Source of the DNA: Paramoeba atlantica
Lineage: Eukaryota > Discosea
Direction: 5' to 3'
Length of the DNA: 64,000 nucleotides
Assembly: GCA_977017575.1 (NCBI GenBank)
Contig: CDRNVI010000039.1
Span: forward strand, 682,001-746,000
Below, in pieces: positions 1 to 8,921 of this stretch. How positions within the stretch are numbered: position 1 is the stretch's first letter; every line of letters begins with the position of its first letter. The translations under genes and the position numbers were made by a program. The notes below the pieces were generated by a model. The model was not told the DNA's origin, ran no database searches, and saw nothing but the letters and a program-made list of their open reading frames with translations.

Positions 1-487
1 TATACGAAGTTTGTTCTCCTGTTGAGCCATTTGTCGGATACATCTCCGAAGCACGCGCTTGTGTTCTCGTTGTGAATCCTCCACATTGGGTGAAGAGCGG
101 AACCAATTCCAAGGCAACCAGTTCCACATGTTCGTATTAATTTAATGCATAAGTTATATTCTCTTGAAAAAGAAATCAAATCTTTTTTGTCGTTTCGATC
201 ACCAAAGTTTCGAACTAAAATTGCGTATAAGTTCACGTATTCGTTCCGAGTAATCATCCTAGTAGAATTGTGCTTGTATATTGTCACCTTGTGAATTTAC
301 TCTATACACACTATCCACCTAGAGCCAAAAAGCTCTTATCCGTAAACTGTTACCCTCCGTCCCACTGTATACGATCCACGTATTTAGGGACCGCAATGGA
401 GAGAAAGGGACGCCTAGGTTTCCTTAGCTTCTCTCCCCTCTTTTCCTCACACGGGGTAAGTACGGTTAGCACACCTTTTGGATTCCT
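1..487. other. No recognisable gene
   Basis: I see no protein family, RNA gene or clear repeat here. It lies downstream of the minus-strand cyclin gene and probably holds its 3' UTR and intergenic DNA. A 151-codon open frame runs across 270-725 on the plus strand, but it overlaps the cyclin gene antisense and resembles nothing I know. Confidence 0.5.
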
Positions 488-1045
488 CTATCTATCCACA
501 AAGTGCGCATTACGAGAAGGCACCGAAAACGGGGCTAAACACTGTGCCGGAATCGGCAAACCCGCCCCCAGCGGCGTGGGCTTTAGTTGGATCTTTCGCA
601 TGGAGTTCTGGACATACGCGCGGAACAGCTCGGGATCCACCCACAGCGTCCAGTCACACGTCGTCAGGAACGTGAGCTCGAGTTTATTCACCTCCTCCCG
701 GGGTATCCCCCCAATATGGCCATAGTACCCGTTGCTGTAGTAAATGTCATCCCGGAGTTTCGCGGCGACCATCACGGCGATGAGAATCAGCCGGTGGGCG
801 TTGAAAAAACTTAGACTCGTTTTCGTCTCCCGCAGGAACCGGTCGATATAGACCAGGGCGAGCACCAGGCACTCCGGGCTGCACTTGCTGTACCGCTGGA
901 TGCGACTCACGTAGTCGGAGATGCTGATCGGGGGGACGCGACAGCTGTGGAAGGAGGTGCGGAGGGGGCTGGTTTGGGCGTTGTCGTTCGCCGCACAGTG
1001 CCATTGTAGGACGTGGGAACACAACTCAACGTAGTCTTGACTCAT
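488..1045 (-). CDS. Pho80-like (P/U-type) cyclin
   Basis: A 185-residue protein dominated by one cyclin box of the Pho80 type: an aromatic/serine entry (YVSRIQRY), the helix with the IDRFLRE core, the NAHRLILIAVMVAAK helix and the GG-x-x-REEVNKLE segment before the last helix. Cyclins of this family bind a Pho85/CRK-type kinase, and in kinetoplastids CYC2-type PHO80-like cyclins serve cell-cycle kinases; that role is inferred here. I chose the ATG at 1045 because the frame upstream (to 1171) is a hydrophobic low-complexity stretch unlike cyclins. It is the last gene of the minus-strand cluster in this window. The cyclin assignment is firm; the subtype is less certain. Confidence 0.85.
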   Translation of the reverse strand: MSQDYVELCSHVLQWHCAANDNAQTSPLRTSFHSCRVPPISISDYVSRIQRYSKCSPECLVLALVYIDRFLRETKTSLSFFNAHRLILIAVMVAAKLRDDIYYSNGYYGHIGGIPREEVNKLELTFLTTCDWTLWVDPELFRAYVQNSMRKIQLKPTPLGAGLPIPAQCLAPFSVPSRNAHFVDR

Positions 1046-1251
1046 GGAGGTGGGGAGAGAGGGGTAGCAAAAAGAAAAACAGGCTGTGAAAAAAAAACAA
1101 GTAAATAGGCCCAACTTGGTATTCGTACAAATTCGTTTTTTAAGAGAATTTGGAACTGGTTCTACATGCATGTGTGTAAGGGTTCTTAGGAATGATTTTA
1201 CAAGAATACATGACTAAAAGAAAGCCAAGCACTCAAAGAACCAATCTCGCC

Positions 1252-1668
1252 TCATGTCCCCTTTGCTCTAGTCTCAAAAGGCCACCGCTTATCTTTAGGC
1301 TCCACAATATCTGAGGCAGGCGGGGCAATCTTAGGCGGCAGCACATCGGGATGAAACCTCGAGGTGAAGTTCATTCGGGAACGTCGCCCTCCTCGTTCGT
1401 TACCAAATTGCTGAAATTCCTTCTCCTCCTTATCTTGAAGGAATTTCTGCCCCTCTGTGTTGTACCACTCCTCCATTTCCCGCCACTGCAAACGGGAGGT
1501 GTGCGTGGAGAGTGTCTTGTGTGCGGTGAAATCCTCCATGGTTCGGTACCGCGAGAAGCAAAGCGCACAACTCAGTTGTGCGCCGAACTTCAGCGGAGGC
1601 GGACCCTTTTTACGTTTCGTACTCAGCGCAGGTGCAGCTTTGAAGCGGTTTAATGAGAGTGTAAACAT
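1252..1668 (-). CDS. U1/matrin-type C2H2 zinc-finger protein
   Basis: A 138-residue basic protein with one zinc finger spaced C-x2-C-x12-H-x5-H near residues 34-56. That spacing is typical of U1/matrin-type fingers in RNA-processing factors. A lysine-rich stretch (STKRKKG) precedes the finger, and a charged helical segment (WREMEEW, DKEEKEF) follows it. The C-terminus is proline- and basic-rich. Snu23/ZMAT2-like splicing factors have this layout, but the flanking sequence does not let me assign one. The start is taken at the ATG at 1668; an upstream in-frame ATG at 1713 would add a hydrophobic leader that looks like translated UTR. It lies between RPS26 and the cyclin, on the same strand. Confidence 0.6.
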   Translation of the reverse strand: MFTLSLNRFKAAPALSTKRKKGPPPLKFGAQLSCALCFSRYRTMEDFTAHKTLSTHTSRLQWREMEEWYNTEGQKFLQDKEEKEFQQFGNERGGRRSRMNFTSRFHPDVLPPKIAPPASDIVEPKDKRWPFETRAKGT

Positions 1669-1945
1669 AAAACACCGTATGAAGAATAAGAGAAAAGATC
1701 TAGTGTACTTCATTCATTGTGGTTCATGCTTCGTCAAGCACTATTTTCTCATTTTAACGTGATATTTATCCTATGAGTTTGTCGTACGTTGTACAGAAAT
1801 AAGTTTTTTAACTTTACATTTTCATTCTTTCTTCTCACCTATCTTCTTTCCTTGTAGAACAGGGTCATGCAGGTCCCTTTCCACTTCCACAAGTCCTTTG
1901 CTACTTTACTTCAACAAGATTTCACCCCACCCCATATTTTACCTC

Positions 1946-2275
1946 TTACTTTTGCTTCGGTCGTGCTCGTACCGGCGGGGTGCGCACGCGACGTAGGGTG
2001 TGGCTTCGGGGCCGCACAATCCGGTGGTGAATCGCACAGCTCACACAGTAACGCTGTTTCATGTAAACTTTAGGGAGAAACACAGTGCTGGTGTTGTACA
2101 CCACGCTGGCGTCACTGATGTCACGCACAGCGGCGGCCTCTACCATGTTGCGCACCACAAATCGCTTCACAGCCTTGTCCTTCGGGGTGAGTCGACCACA
2201 GTTCACACAGTGGACCGGTTTGGTGTGGCCACAGCCCATTTTACTGCGGCCATGGTTACGTCGTTTGATTGCCAT
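1946..2275 (-). CDS. RPS26: 40S ribosomal protein S26 (eS26)
   Basis: A 109-residue eS26, a protein of the small-subunit head/platform near the mRNA exit channel. Diagnostic features are the KRRNHGRSK start, the first zinc pair in HCVNCGRL, the [28 protein letters not shown] core that is nearly universal in eukaryotes, the second zinc pair in YCVSCAIH, and the arginine-rich [10 protein letters not shown] tail. Length matches the family (about 100-119). The segment between SVVYNTS and LPKVY is two or three residues longer than in animals. A pyrimidine-rich stretch ending in TTTTGATTAG about 60 bases upstream could be a trans-splice acceptor; that is inference only. Confidence 0.97.
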   Translation of the reverse strand: MAIKRRNHGRSKMGCGHTKPVHCVNCGRLTPKDKAVKRFVVRNMVEAAAVRDISDASVVYNTSTVFLPKVYMKQRYCVSCAIHHRIVRPRSHTLRRVRTPPVRARPKQK

Positions 2276-2499
2276 TTATGTAGGTAGAGTTTCCTCGGGG
2301 GATAAAGCGTTTTAAGGAAACAAGGTTCTAATCAAAAGAATCGAAGGAAATAACATGTGTTTGTAAAAGTGGTTGATACAAAAAGAGCTGAAGAACTATT
2401 AAAATAATGTCATTAAAGAGATCTAAGGCATCCGCCTAACAAAAAGATGCCTGACTCACAAACGTTTAGTAGGCCTTTCTTTTAGCCCTCTCTGGCCAT

Positions 2500-2937
2500 C
2501 TAGCTACCGGAGGAACACCCTTTACACCCGCATAAGGAACAACCTGTAAATGTATCGTCACTATTTCCAGAGTGGGGAACGCGACAACGACAGACCGTCC
2601 GGAAATTTGAGTTTTTCGTATCTATGCAGCGCACGCAGCAAAGGGATTCATACCCACGCGTGGACCATTTATCGATCAGAGAGGACTCCGCAAAGCCTTG
2701 GTTGATACAGAATTGTAACGTCTCATCGTCAATTTCCTCGTCCCGGTGGGCGTGAAATAAATATCGTGTGCGCTCTCTCGACACACGAAGCACAGGCCAC
2801 GTGCTTTGTGACTTCGGAACGTGTCCCGATGGTGCTAACACAACCTCGCGCATCTCGTCCTCAAATTCTGTCAAACGGTCCTCGACTTTAGAGAATCCTG
2901 TCGGTACCTTTCGGGTGCCCGGCCGCAATCGAACCAT
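2500..2937 (-). CDS. BUD31: BUD31/G10 splicing factor
   Basis: A 145-residue member of the G10/BUD31 family, a zinc-cluster protein of the activated spliceosome. Family landmarks are visible in order: a basic start ending in GFSKVEDRL, the WPVLRVSRERTRYLF segment, the helix DDETLQFCINQGFAE, the core KWSTRGYESLCCVRCI, and a C-terminal cysteine cluster (CRCRVP, CSLCGCKGCSSG) that binds several zincs. Length fits the family (about 144-157). In organisms relying on trans-splicing it should act in the spliceosome that adds the leader. It stands between RPS26 and SDHAF2 on the same strand. Confidence 0.96.
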   Translation of the reverse strand: MVRLRPGTRKVPTGFSKVEDRLTEFEDEMREVVLAPSGHVPKSQSTWPVLRVSRERTRYLFHAHRDEEIDDETLQFCINQGFAESSLIDKWSTRGYESLCCVRCIDTKNSNFRTVCRCRVPHSGNSDDTFTGCSLCGCKGCSSGS

Positions 2938-3071
2938 GAAAAATATTTAAAATCTCGACTTTTGTCCTCTAATAACTTGAATAAAAAATTGATTTTTATG
3001 AGACGAGGAATCTATTTAGGACGGCTGATTAATGATGGATTTTCTTCCAATAAAAACTGTTCACGTAAAGC

Positions 3072-3476
3072 TTACGTAAGCTTGTAGTTAATTTTAATGC
3101 GGTCCATATTTTCGTTCACAAGTTCTGGTCCACATTCCAACAGTTTCTTCCAAACAGAGCTGGACTGCAAAGTCTCAGGAACTTCTTTCTTTTGACGCAT
3201 AATTAGGAATTTATACAAATCGCGATCTGAAGTTTGCAGGATCACATCCCACTCGTTCAGTTCCTTGGATGTCATAGTGGGCAAATATGCGGTGGCAAAA
3301 TTTCCAATATAGTAATCCATTTCGGCCATTCCCCTGTACGTGCTTTGAAAAAGGAGACGCTTGCGTTTGCCTTCAAGATCTGTGTCCTTTCTCGCCTGAT
3401 CTATAACAGGCGAAGTGGCTACTGCACTGAGAATTTTGGGAAGTTCTCTGCATAGAAAAACGCTCGTCACGTACAT
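3072..3476 (-). CDS. SDHAF2: Succinate dehydrogenase assembly factor 2 (SdhE family)
   Basis: A 134-residue SdhE/SDHAF2 protein, which helps attach FAD covalently to the flavoprotein subunit of mitochondrial complex II. The domain begins with KRKRLLFQSTYRGMAEMD, where the RGM(A/L)E motif contains the conserved RGxxE signature used in flavinylation. It continues with a helix around FATAYLPTMTSKELNEWD and the Y-K-F-L segment. The first 30 or so residues contain hydrophobic and arginine residues and could be a mitochondrial presequence, although it is short. It is followed on the same strand by BUD31, 134 bases away. Confidence 0.93.
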   Translation of the reverse strand: MYVTSVFLCRELPKILSAVATSPVIDQARKDTDLEGKRKRLLFQSTYRGMAEMDYYIGNFATAYLPTMTSKELNEWDVILQTSDRDLYKFLIMRQKKEVPETLQSSSVWKKLLECGPELVNENMDRIKINYKLT

Positions 3477-3670
3477 TTTCCTCTATAATTCAAGATAGTA
3501 ATCACGCAAAAATGTACATAAGAAACTAAACGAAATACTGACTAGAAGAAAGGGGGGATCACAGTACCGAAATATCGAAACAAGCCCCGATCACGTTGAC
3601 TCAGTTTTACTAAGACCCAACATGTTTTGATTTTCCATGTATTAGTTTCCAAAATGTACAAAAACTACAC

Positions 3671-4573
3671 TCAAAACTTAAATACCTCATGGGGGGCGTA
3701 TTTTGCCTCTCGCAACAGCCCCCTGAGCGCACCCTGACGCGAGGGTGTGGTGGTAAAATCCCTGTCCCCCGATATCGCCTCCATAAACCCCGGAGGCCCA
3801 CACACCAGCGTCACCGCATCCCGCGCCCCCGGCTGTGGCAGCACATTCCGTATCATATCCGGATTCACATGGCCCAGCCCCCCACTCCACCCCTTCTTCG
3901 GCCTCGACAACGTAATATACACATAGAAATTCTCCCGCCGCCCGAGCTCCGCCAGCTCCCTCGCCAGCAGCACATCCTCCTCCCCCCTGCAGCTGTAGAT
4001 CAGCCTCACCCGGGTCCGGTCCTCCGGGTCCGCTGCGATCGCCCTCATCAGCTGCACCATCGGGGTCACCCCCGTCCCCGCGGCGACCATCCCCACCTCC
4101 TTCCACCTGTTCCGCTCGTAGGGGAACTTCACGAACGGTCCCTTCACCTCCACCGCGTCCCCGGGCCGCATCCCGAACAGGTGGGACCCCATGCGGCTGT
4201 CGGGGTAGCGCTTCACCAGGAGCTCGAGGGCGCCGCGGGAGGGGGGGCCGCTCAGGGGGGTGTAGGGGCGCACGACCTCCGTGCCCTCGGGGGTCACGTA
4301 GCGCAGCACGACGCAGCAGGCCGGGGGGGTGGGGGCGGGGGTGTCGGGGTCGGGGAGCGCGAGACGGAGCCGTTTCGTGTCCGGGGACTCGTAGGTGGCG
4401 TGGAGGAGGGGGAGGGGGGTGTAGGTGGAGGGGGAGAGGGCAGGGGGAGGGGGAGGGGGGGAAGGGGGGGAGGCCTGGACAGGGGTGTAGACCAGGGCGG
4501 TGGTGGTGGTGAGGGCGGTGGTGAAACCGAGAGCGAAACGGAACCAGGGGCGGTGGAGGGGTTTAAGGGGCAT
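3671..4573 (-). CDS. NADH-cytochrome b5 reductase, probably mitochondrial
   Basis: A 300-residue flavoprotein of the ferredoxin-NADP reductase superfamily. Motifs in order are an N-terminal hydrophobic segment (ALGFTTALTTTTALVY), a proline-rich linker, the FAD-binding RPYTPLS, a GSHLFGMRPGD segment, VEVKGPFVKF, the NADH-binding GTGVTPMVQL, IYSCRGEEDVLL, and CGPPGFME near the end. It ends in F-K-F, as b5 reductases do (terminal Phe). The hydrophobic segment followed by a linker suggests outer-membrane or inter-membrane anchoring, as in Mcr1. The ATG at 4573 is preferred; an upstream in-frame ATG at 4717 would read through the 4.65-kb repeat. Base composition is much more GC-rich than its neighbours, with long C and G runs. 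Confidence 0.93.
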   Translation of the reverse strand: MPLKPLHRPWFRFALGFTTALTTTTALVYTPVQASPPSPPPPPPALSPSTYTPLPLLHATYESPDTKRLRLALPDPDTPAPTPPACCVVLRYVTPEGTEVVRPYTPLSGPPSRGALELLVKRYPDSRMGSHLFGMRPGDAVEVKGPFVKFPYERNRWKEVGMVAAGTGVTPMVQLMRAIAADPEDRTRVRLIYSCRGEEDVLLARELAELGRRENFYVYITLSRPKKGWSGGLGHVNPDMIRNVLPQPGARDAVTLVCGPPGFMEAISGDRDFTTTPSRQGALRGLLREAKYAPHEVFKF

Positions 4574-4654
4574 GGTGGTGGTGGGGAGAGAGGATGAAGA
4601 GACAAGTAAAAGAGTTCGTGTCGTGAAAAATCCGGTATTGGCATCACTCTGTTG

Positions 4655-4962
4655 TATTCTTTTGGATCGCATAAGAGGGTTGAAACCTATGAAAGACAAA
4701 ACCCGCATATTTCTCATTGACGTGGCGAAGAAAAGTACTCCCCCCTAGTTATCTGTCACACGTCACCCCCCCTAGTTATCTGTCACTTTTTGGCACTTCG
4801 ATTTTTTTTCGTTGACTACCCCCCTAGTTATCTGTCACTTTTTAAAATTAGGTAAAATGGCTGTTTCCAAAAAAAAATCATAAAAAGAAACTTCCAGTTT
4901 TTCTTTTTGTGTTTCAAGCGAATGGTCGTGCGTGGTGCTAATATAAACCGTTTCTGTAATTC
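4655..4962 (+). repeat. Arm 1 of a 310-bp inverted repeat
   Basis: This stretch matches, in reverse orientation, 9070-9380, with high identity from CGCATAAGAGGG at its left to CCGTTTCTGTAATTC at its right. It contains three copies of the subunit CCCCCTAGTTATCTGTCAC, which is also the terminal repeat of the TIR element at 8922-9445. It begins 82 bases upstream of the b5-reductase start codon. Confidence 0.85.
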
Positions 4963-5830
4963 GTTTCTTGCGTCATGAAGTGCATTCAAGACAACTATGG
5001 TCTTCCCTCCCCCGAAGAATTTGAGTAAGTGAGTTCCGTCAGTTGTGCATCGGACTACGAGGGATATTAAATACCCGTACACAGGCAGTACTTTTTTTGT
5101 GCATTAGAGTATAAGGAACAAAAAAATACTGTATATTATACAGTATTTTTTGCTGAGACTCAGAGCTCAACCTGGCTGGCTAAAAAAACAAGAACTGACT
5201 GGTAAAAAAATGTGTTGGGCACTGAAATTTTCTTACATGCAAGGCACTAATCCTTCAAGACCTAAAGATACTGTTTCTGTCCTTACCGTCCCTGTTGGTA
5301 CGCGCCAGGGATCTTACCGTTTCGCTTACCATTAACCTTGCTTACTAAAAAACGTTTCCGAAAACCGCTCGTTCAACGTTCAATGAATTGAGTGCCAGTT
5401 CGTTGACTCTTCAACGAAAAATCGATACATCTTCTTCGCGTTTCCGTTCCTCGAACAGGACGTGCTGCACTCCACTCATCAAACTCATTGCTCGTTCGAT
5501 GACCTTGCAGTCCCCAATAGTCTTTTATACTGCTGGCAATGCTCCTTCTCCACGTACGAAGAAACGCGGACGTCCAACAGGCTCACAGCCCCCCCCCCAC
5601 GTACAGTTCAAACCTCCGAATTGGAGGTTGACGAATTACAAAAGTCAAATTCCGGAAAGTTTATGTATCGAAAATTCAAAATTGTAAAGAAAAGTCTACT
5701 CTAGTGTAAGATAAAGAAAGACCTTTTACTTAGGTAAATAGGACCTTTTACTGTAAGATAAATAAAGACTTTTACTTGGTGTCAAAGGACATTTCGTCAG
5801 AAGAATGGTGCATAGCTTGTATTCTCGAGT
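4963..5830. other. Intergenic DNA with a near-perfect palindrome
   Basis: No intact gene. At 5121-5151 an A6-TACTGTATA / TATACAGTA-T6 palindrome could be two abutting Tc1-type ends. Two short open frames (5150-5335 and 5388-5687, plus) resemble nothing I can name. The second includes KKRGRP, a GRP-type basic motif seen in many Tc1-like transposases, so decayed transposon sequence is possible. Confidence 0.45.
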
Positions 5831-6025
5831 CTAAGCTGAGGAGCCTGAATCCCGCCCCAAACACATCTCCATAAGCATACAAACCGCACTAACATACGCG
5901 AAAACGGCTCGACCGTCATCCAAGAGGATGCGTAGCTCATTATATCCTTCAGTACTCAAATGTATCCTTCGATACATTTTCGTATACTCCTGAGTAATTT
6001 CAGCCAAAAACGTCGGTCCTTCCAT
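5831..6025 (-). CDS. Small hypothetical protein
   Basis: A 64-residue frame starting at an ATG at 6025. Two probable helices are visible: the first charged (FLAEITQEYTKMYRRIH), the second hydrophobic and cysteine-containing (AVFAYVSAVCMLMEMCL). I do not recognise it. Support is positional: same strand as its neighbours, between the b5 reductase and another small protein. The frame is open further upstream to 6127 but without an ATG, so a larger product would need a different start. Confidence 0.4.
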   Translation of the reverse strand: MEGPTFLAEITQEYTKMYRRIHLSTEGYNELRILLDDGRAVFAYVSAVCMLMEMCLGRDSGSSA

Positions 6026-6230
6026 CGCGATGCGGAATCTCTCAAACTTGCAACATTTCGCCAACATAAGAACAGAAAGAAGTGTTCTCCATATGCTCCC
6101 ATTTGAGTTAGACTGGCTTAGCTTCAAGTATGCTAAAGTATGCTTTAAGTAATTCCTAAGAGATTAAGGAATCAAAAAGAACATTACTTAATGCATGAAA
6201 CTGCCAAATGGAGTTCTTCAAATACAACTA

Positions 6231-6428
6231 CTATTTCGCATCAGCAAGCTTTCGAAGTTGATCAAGATGATACTTATGCAAAATCGTGCTTTTATACGAG
6301 AATTGCCCTCGACGGTGCATGTCCAAGTGCTTTTCGTAGTCTTCGATTGCATTCATTCGAACTATCTTCGACCCGATCATAATGACGGGCACCGCAACTA
6401 ATCCAGCAAATACATATTTTGCCGACAT
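6231..6428 (-). CDS. Small single-pass membrane protein, possibly mitochondrial
   Basis: A 65-residue protein starting at the ATG at 6428 (MSAKYVFAGLVAVPVIM). One transmembrane helix spans about residues 5-22, followed by a charged amphipathic tail (YEKHLDMHRRGQFSYKS). This one-helix plan is common in small subunits or assembly factors of respiratory complexes, but I recognise no family. It lies 298 bases downstream of the HAS1-like gene on the same strand. The frame extends to 6470, which probably belongs to the leader. Confidence 0.5.
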   Translation of the reverse strand: MSAKYVFAGLVAVPVIMIGSKIVRMNAIEDYEKHLDMHRRGQFSYKSTILHKYHLDQLRKLADAK

Positions 6429-6726
6429 TATGAAAAAAGAGAAAAGTCTTTTTTTGAAAGATATGGTCAAAAGAAGCTGAGTGAAATATTATTAAAGGAA
6501 TCGAACCTTCAAATCCGGCATGAGTACACCATACAAGAATACCAGCTTGAAATATCGTACGTACGTTTTAGGTAAACAAGACGTATCTTTAAAAAAAACC
6601 AGCGCTCTGTACTTGAGCTCTGTAAGTGAATCTTTACTCCTTCCCTTTACCTTGTGGAGTGTATATTCCTCAAAATAGATGCGACATCTCCACGGAAGCA
6701 ATAAACAACTGTTGGTAAAGTCACAC

Positions 6727-8157
6727 CTATTCATCATGTCGAACTCTTTTCGCACGCTTTTTCCTCAACGAGCTCTCGGATAACCCTAAATCCACAATGG
6801 GAGCCGTCTCCATCCCGAACCCCGCCGCTACCTTGGACAAATCCAACGCGTACACGTCAAACACCACTTTCAGCGAGTGCGTCGCGTAGCTCTGCAGAAA
6901 CGACTTATACGCCTCATGCGCGCTTCTTCTCAAATAGTAATTCTTCCCTACGAGCGATTGCAACTCCATTTGCAGTGCCACATTCAGTTTTTTCGTATCC
7001 ATCGCATACTGCTGCAGTGGATTCGTCAATTTCGCCGTTAAAAAATCCAAAAACGGCGTTTCCTGGGGGCTCAGCATCAGCAGTGCGTTGCCACAGCCCT
7101 GTTCCCCCCGGGCGGTGCGGCCCACCCGGTGGACATACTTCGTCACACTCTCCGGCGCATCCAGCTGGACCACCCAATCCACCGCGGGGAAGTCCAGCCC
7201 GCGGGCCGCGACATCCGTAGTGAGCAGCGTCACCCCGTGGCTGGCCGCACAGAACTGGTGGAACGTGGAGGTGCGGGTCGACTGCCGCAACTGGCCATGC
7301 AGCGGGGTACACGGGATGTCCAGGTAGTTCAAGAGATCCGCAAAGTAGCGTACTTGGTTACAGGTGGCCACAAAGACCAGCACTTTTTGTCCACTCCTGT
7401 GGTATTTTTTGAGTAACGTGTAGAGCAGGAGGAATTTGTGTTCCGGGGGGACCGCGACGAAGCCGTGGGCGAGGCGGTGACAGACATCGGAGGCGTTCTT
7501 GTGGGTGGAAATGTGCTCGAGGGTGCCGAATTGTTGAATCACACGTTGCATGGCGTCACGTGCTGTGTGGTCCTGGGTGGCGGAAAAGAGCATGAGCTGG
7601 AGATCTGTTTTCGGGAGCTTTGAGAGAATTTCGGTGACGTGCTCTTCAAAGCCGCTGTCAAGAATGCGATCTGCCTCATCCAGGCAGAATACTTTGAGGG
7701 AAGGAAATTTCCATGCCGTGAAAGACTGCATGTGGTCCAACACACGCCCCGGACACCCAATGACAATATTGGCCTTCAGCAGCCGAGCGTGGTCCTGTGA
7801 CTTTTTCGTACCCCCGATGACAGTGACCCATTTGATTCTTCCATCGAACCCCGTCAAAAGTTTTTCCAAAATTTTTTCAGTTTGTAATGATAGCTCTCGA
7901 GTGGGTGATAGTACGATGGCGTATGGACATGGATCTGCACTGCGCTTATGTTGCTGTAAGCGAGAAACGATCGGTATAAGAAAGCAGAGCGTTTTACCCC
8001 CGCCCGTTTCGGCTTGCACGCTACAACTGCGCCCAGATAATAGCGCAGGGAGAGCGGACGACTGAATTTGAGTGGGGCTTGTGAATTTGAACTCAGTGTG
8101 TAACGTACGGAGTACGTTGGGGTCGATCTGTGGGACAATGGAGCTAAAAGACGACAT
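6727..8157 (-). CDS. HAS1: DEAD-box RNA helicase, HAS1/DDX18 type
   Basis: A 476-residue DEAD-box helicase. Motifs in order: Q motif (FTSPTQIQSSALPALL), Walker A AETGGGKT, SPTRELS, GG, the CPGRVLDHM motif Ib, LDEADRIL (DEAD), FSAT, then in domain 2 VFVATCNQVRYFADLL, the TTDVAARGLDFPAVDWVVQLD segment and HRVGRTARG. The C-terminal DUF4217 region (GKNYYLRRSAHEAYKSFLQSY, ATHSLKVVFDVYALDLSKV) is what marks the Has1/DDX18 group. Members act in the nucleolus in 60S and 40S ribosome biogenesis. The protein ends in a basic stretch (RKKRAKRVRHDE), as is usual for nucleolar helicases. Its length is near the family norm, with a short N-terminus. Confidence 0.95.
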   Translation of the reverse strand: MSSFSSIVPQIDPNVLRTLHTEFKFTSPTQIQSSALPALLSGRSCSVQAETGGGKTLCFLIPIVSRLQQHKRSADPCPYAIVLSPTRELSLQTEKILEKLLTGFDGRIKWVTVIGGTKKSQDHARLLKANIVIGCPGRVLDHMQSFTAWKFPSLKVFCLDEADRILDSGFEEHVTEILSKLPKTDLQLMLFSATQDHTARDAMQRVIQQFGTLEHISTHKNASDVCHRLAHGFVAVPPEHKFLLLYTLLKKYHRSGQKVLVFVATCNQVRYFADLLNYLDIPCTPLHGQLRQSTRTSTFHQFCAASHGVTLLTTDVAARGLDFPAVDWVVQLDAPESVTKYVHRVGRTARGEQGCGNALLMLSPQETPFLDFLTAKLTNPLQQYAMDTKKLNVALQMELQSLVGKNYYLRRSAHEAYKSFLQSYATHSLKVVFDVYALDLSKVAAGFGMETAPIVDLGLSESSLRKKRAKRVRHDE

Positions 8158-8589
8158 GTGGAAGTAAAATAGTTTAGAAGTGAGATACTGGAGTATTCAT
8201 TTAATAGCTGAATATTCAGTCGTATTCTTTAAAGCTTTGTCAAAATTCAAGTAGATAATTCCCGTAGGCTACTAAGAGGGTTGAAACAGGTGGGTGCATC
8301 CGGGTGCTGCTGAGCTAGGGGAGGGGTGATTTTTTTATGAACTTGCGTTCACAAAAACGAACGTTGTGAAATTGACGTATTTAAACCCTCCACAGCGAAA
8401 ATTCACCCCCGCCCTCACGAACTTTGCAGCCAAGTGACCGTTTGAGCTGATTTTTGTTGCATTTTGAAGATCTCAACACAAAGACTTTGCGTGCTAAAAA
8501 CTGGAATCAAAAATATCTTTAAGGATGGTTTTTATTTATAATACATTTATCATTTTTTCGCTTTTTCGCCATTCAATTTTGTACACGCT
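8158..8589. other. Upstream region of the helicase with transposon debris
   Basis: No gene seen. Bases around 8425-8500 repeat at 28070-28142 (shared core AGATCTCAACACAAAGACTT), so this is part of a dispersed repeat. The reverse of GTTTCAACCCTCTTA lies near 8274-8288, about 120 bases upstream of the helicase ATG; the same motif occurs upstream of the b5 reductase. Confidence 0.5.
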
Positions 8590-8920
8590 TTGAGGCGAAT
8601 ATCGAAACTCAAAAAAGTTTTATCAATCATTTTTGTAGAAAACGAGACCACGCCTTGCGTATACATCGTGCATCGGATGAGTGAAGGTTTACCTGGATTC
8701 TGCTCGTCCACTACCTCTTGGACCATTGATCAAAGGTTTTCTATAGGGGAAAGGTCTGGTGAATTGGGGGAACTGTTTTCAGTGTACTCCTTGGCGGTAC
8801 GTGCGGTGTATGCCGTGGCCCCGTCTTAATGAAAAATACAATTCCGTGGGAAAGGTACCTTTAGTAACGTTGTAATTAGGACATTCTCGTGATGGACAAA
8901 GCAGAGTCCAGAACAATGAA
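8590..8920 (-). pseudogene. Decayed Tc1/mariner transposase C-terminus
   Basis: Reading the minus strand gives DGATAYTARTAKEYTEN, then SPDLSPIENL, a stop, and SMVQEVVDEQNPGKPSL. The block around SPDLxPIENLW is the hallmark of the third catalytic region of Tc1-type DDE transposases; here the conserved Trp codon has become TGA. Further upstream (toward 8920) the frame carries more stops, with a recognisable HGIVFFI. It abuts the TIR element at 8922. Confidence 0.8.
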
Positions 8921-8921
8921 G

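Noticed and set aside
3687-4597. Long frames antisense to or overlapping the b5 reductase
   Set aside because: The GC-rich gene has few stops in other frames; only the minus frame with RPYTP, GTGVTP and CGPPGFM is a recognisable protein.
6480-6530. GGTTCGATTCC on the minus strand, a tRNA B-box-like string
   Set aside because: No A-box, acceptor stem or anticodon stem can be placed upstream at the right distance.
6492-6755. 87-residue minus-strand open frame overlapping the helicase 3' end
   Set aside because: It shares no motif with a known family, overlaps the helicase stop, and reads like 3' UTR.
8639-8830. Plus-strand 79-residue ORF at 8590-8829
   Set aside because: It is antisense to the clear Tc1 transposase remnant on the minus strand.
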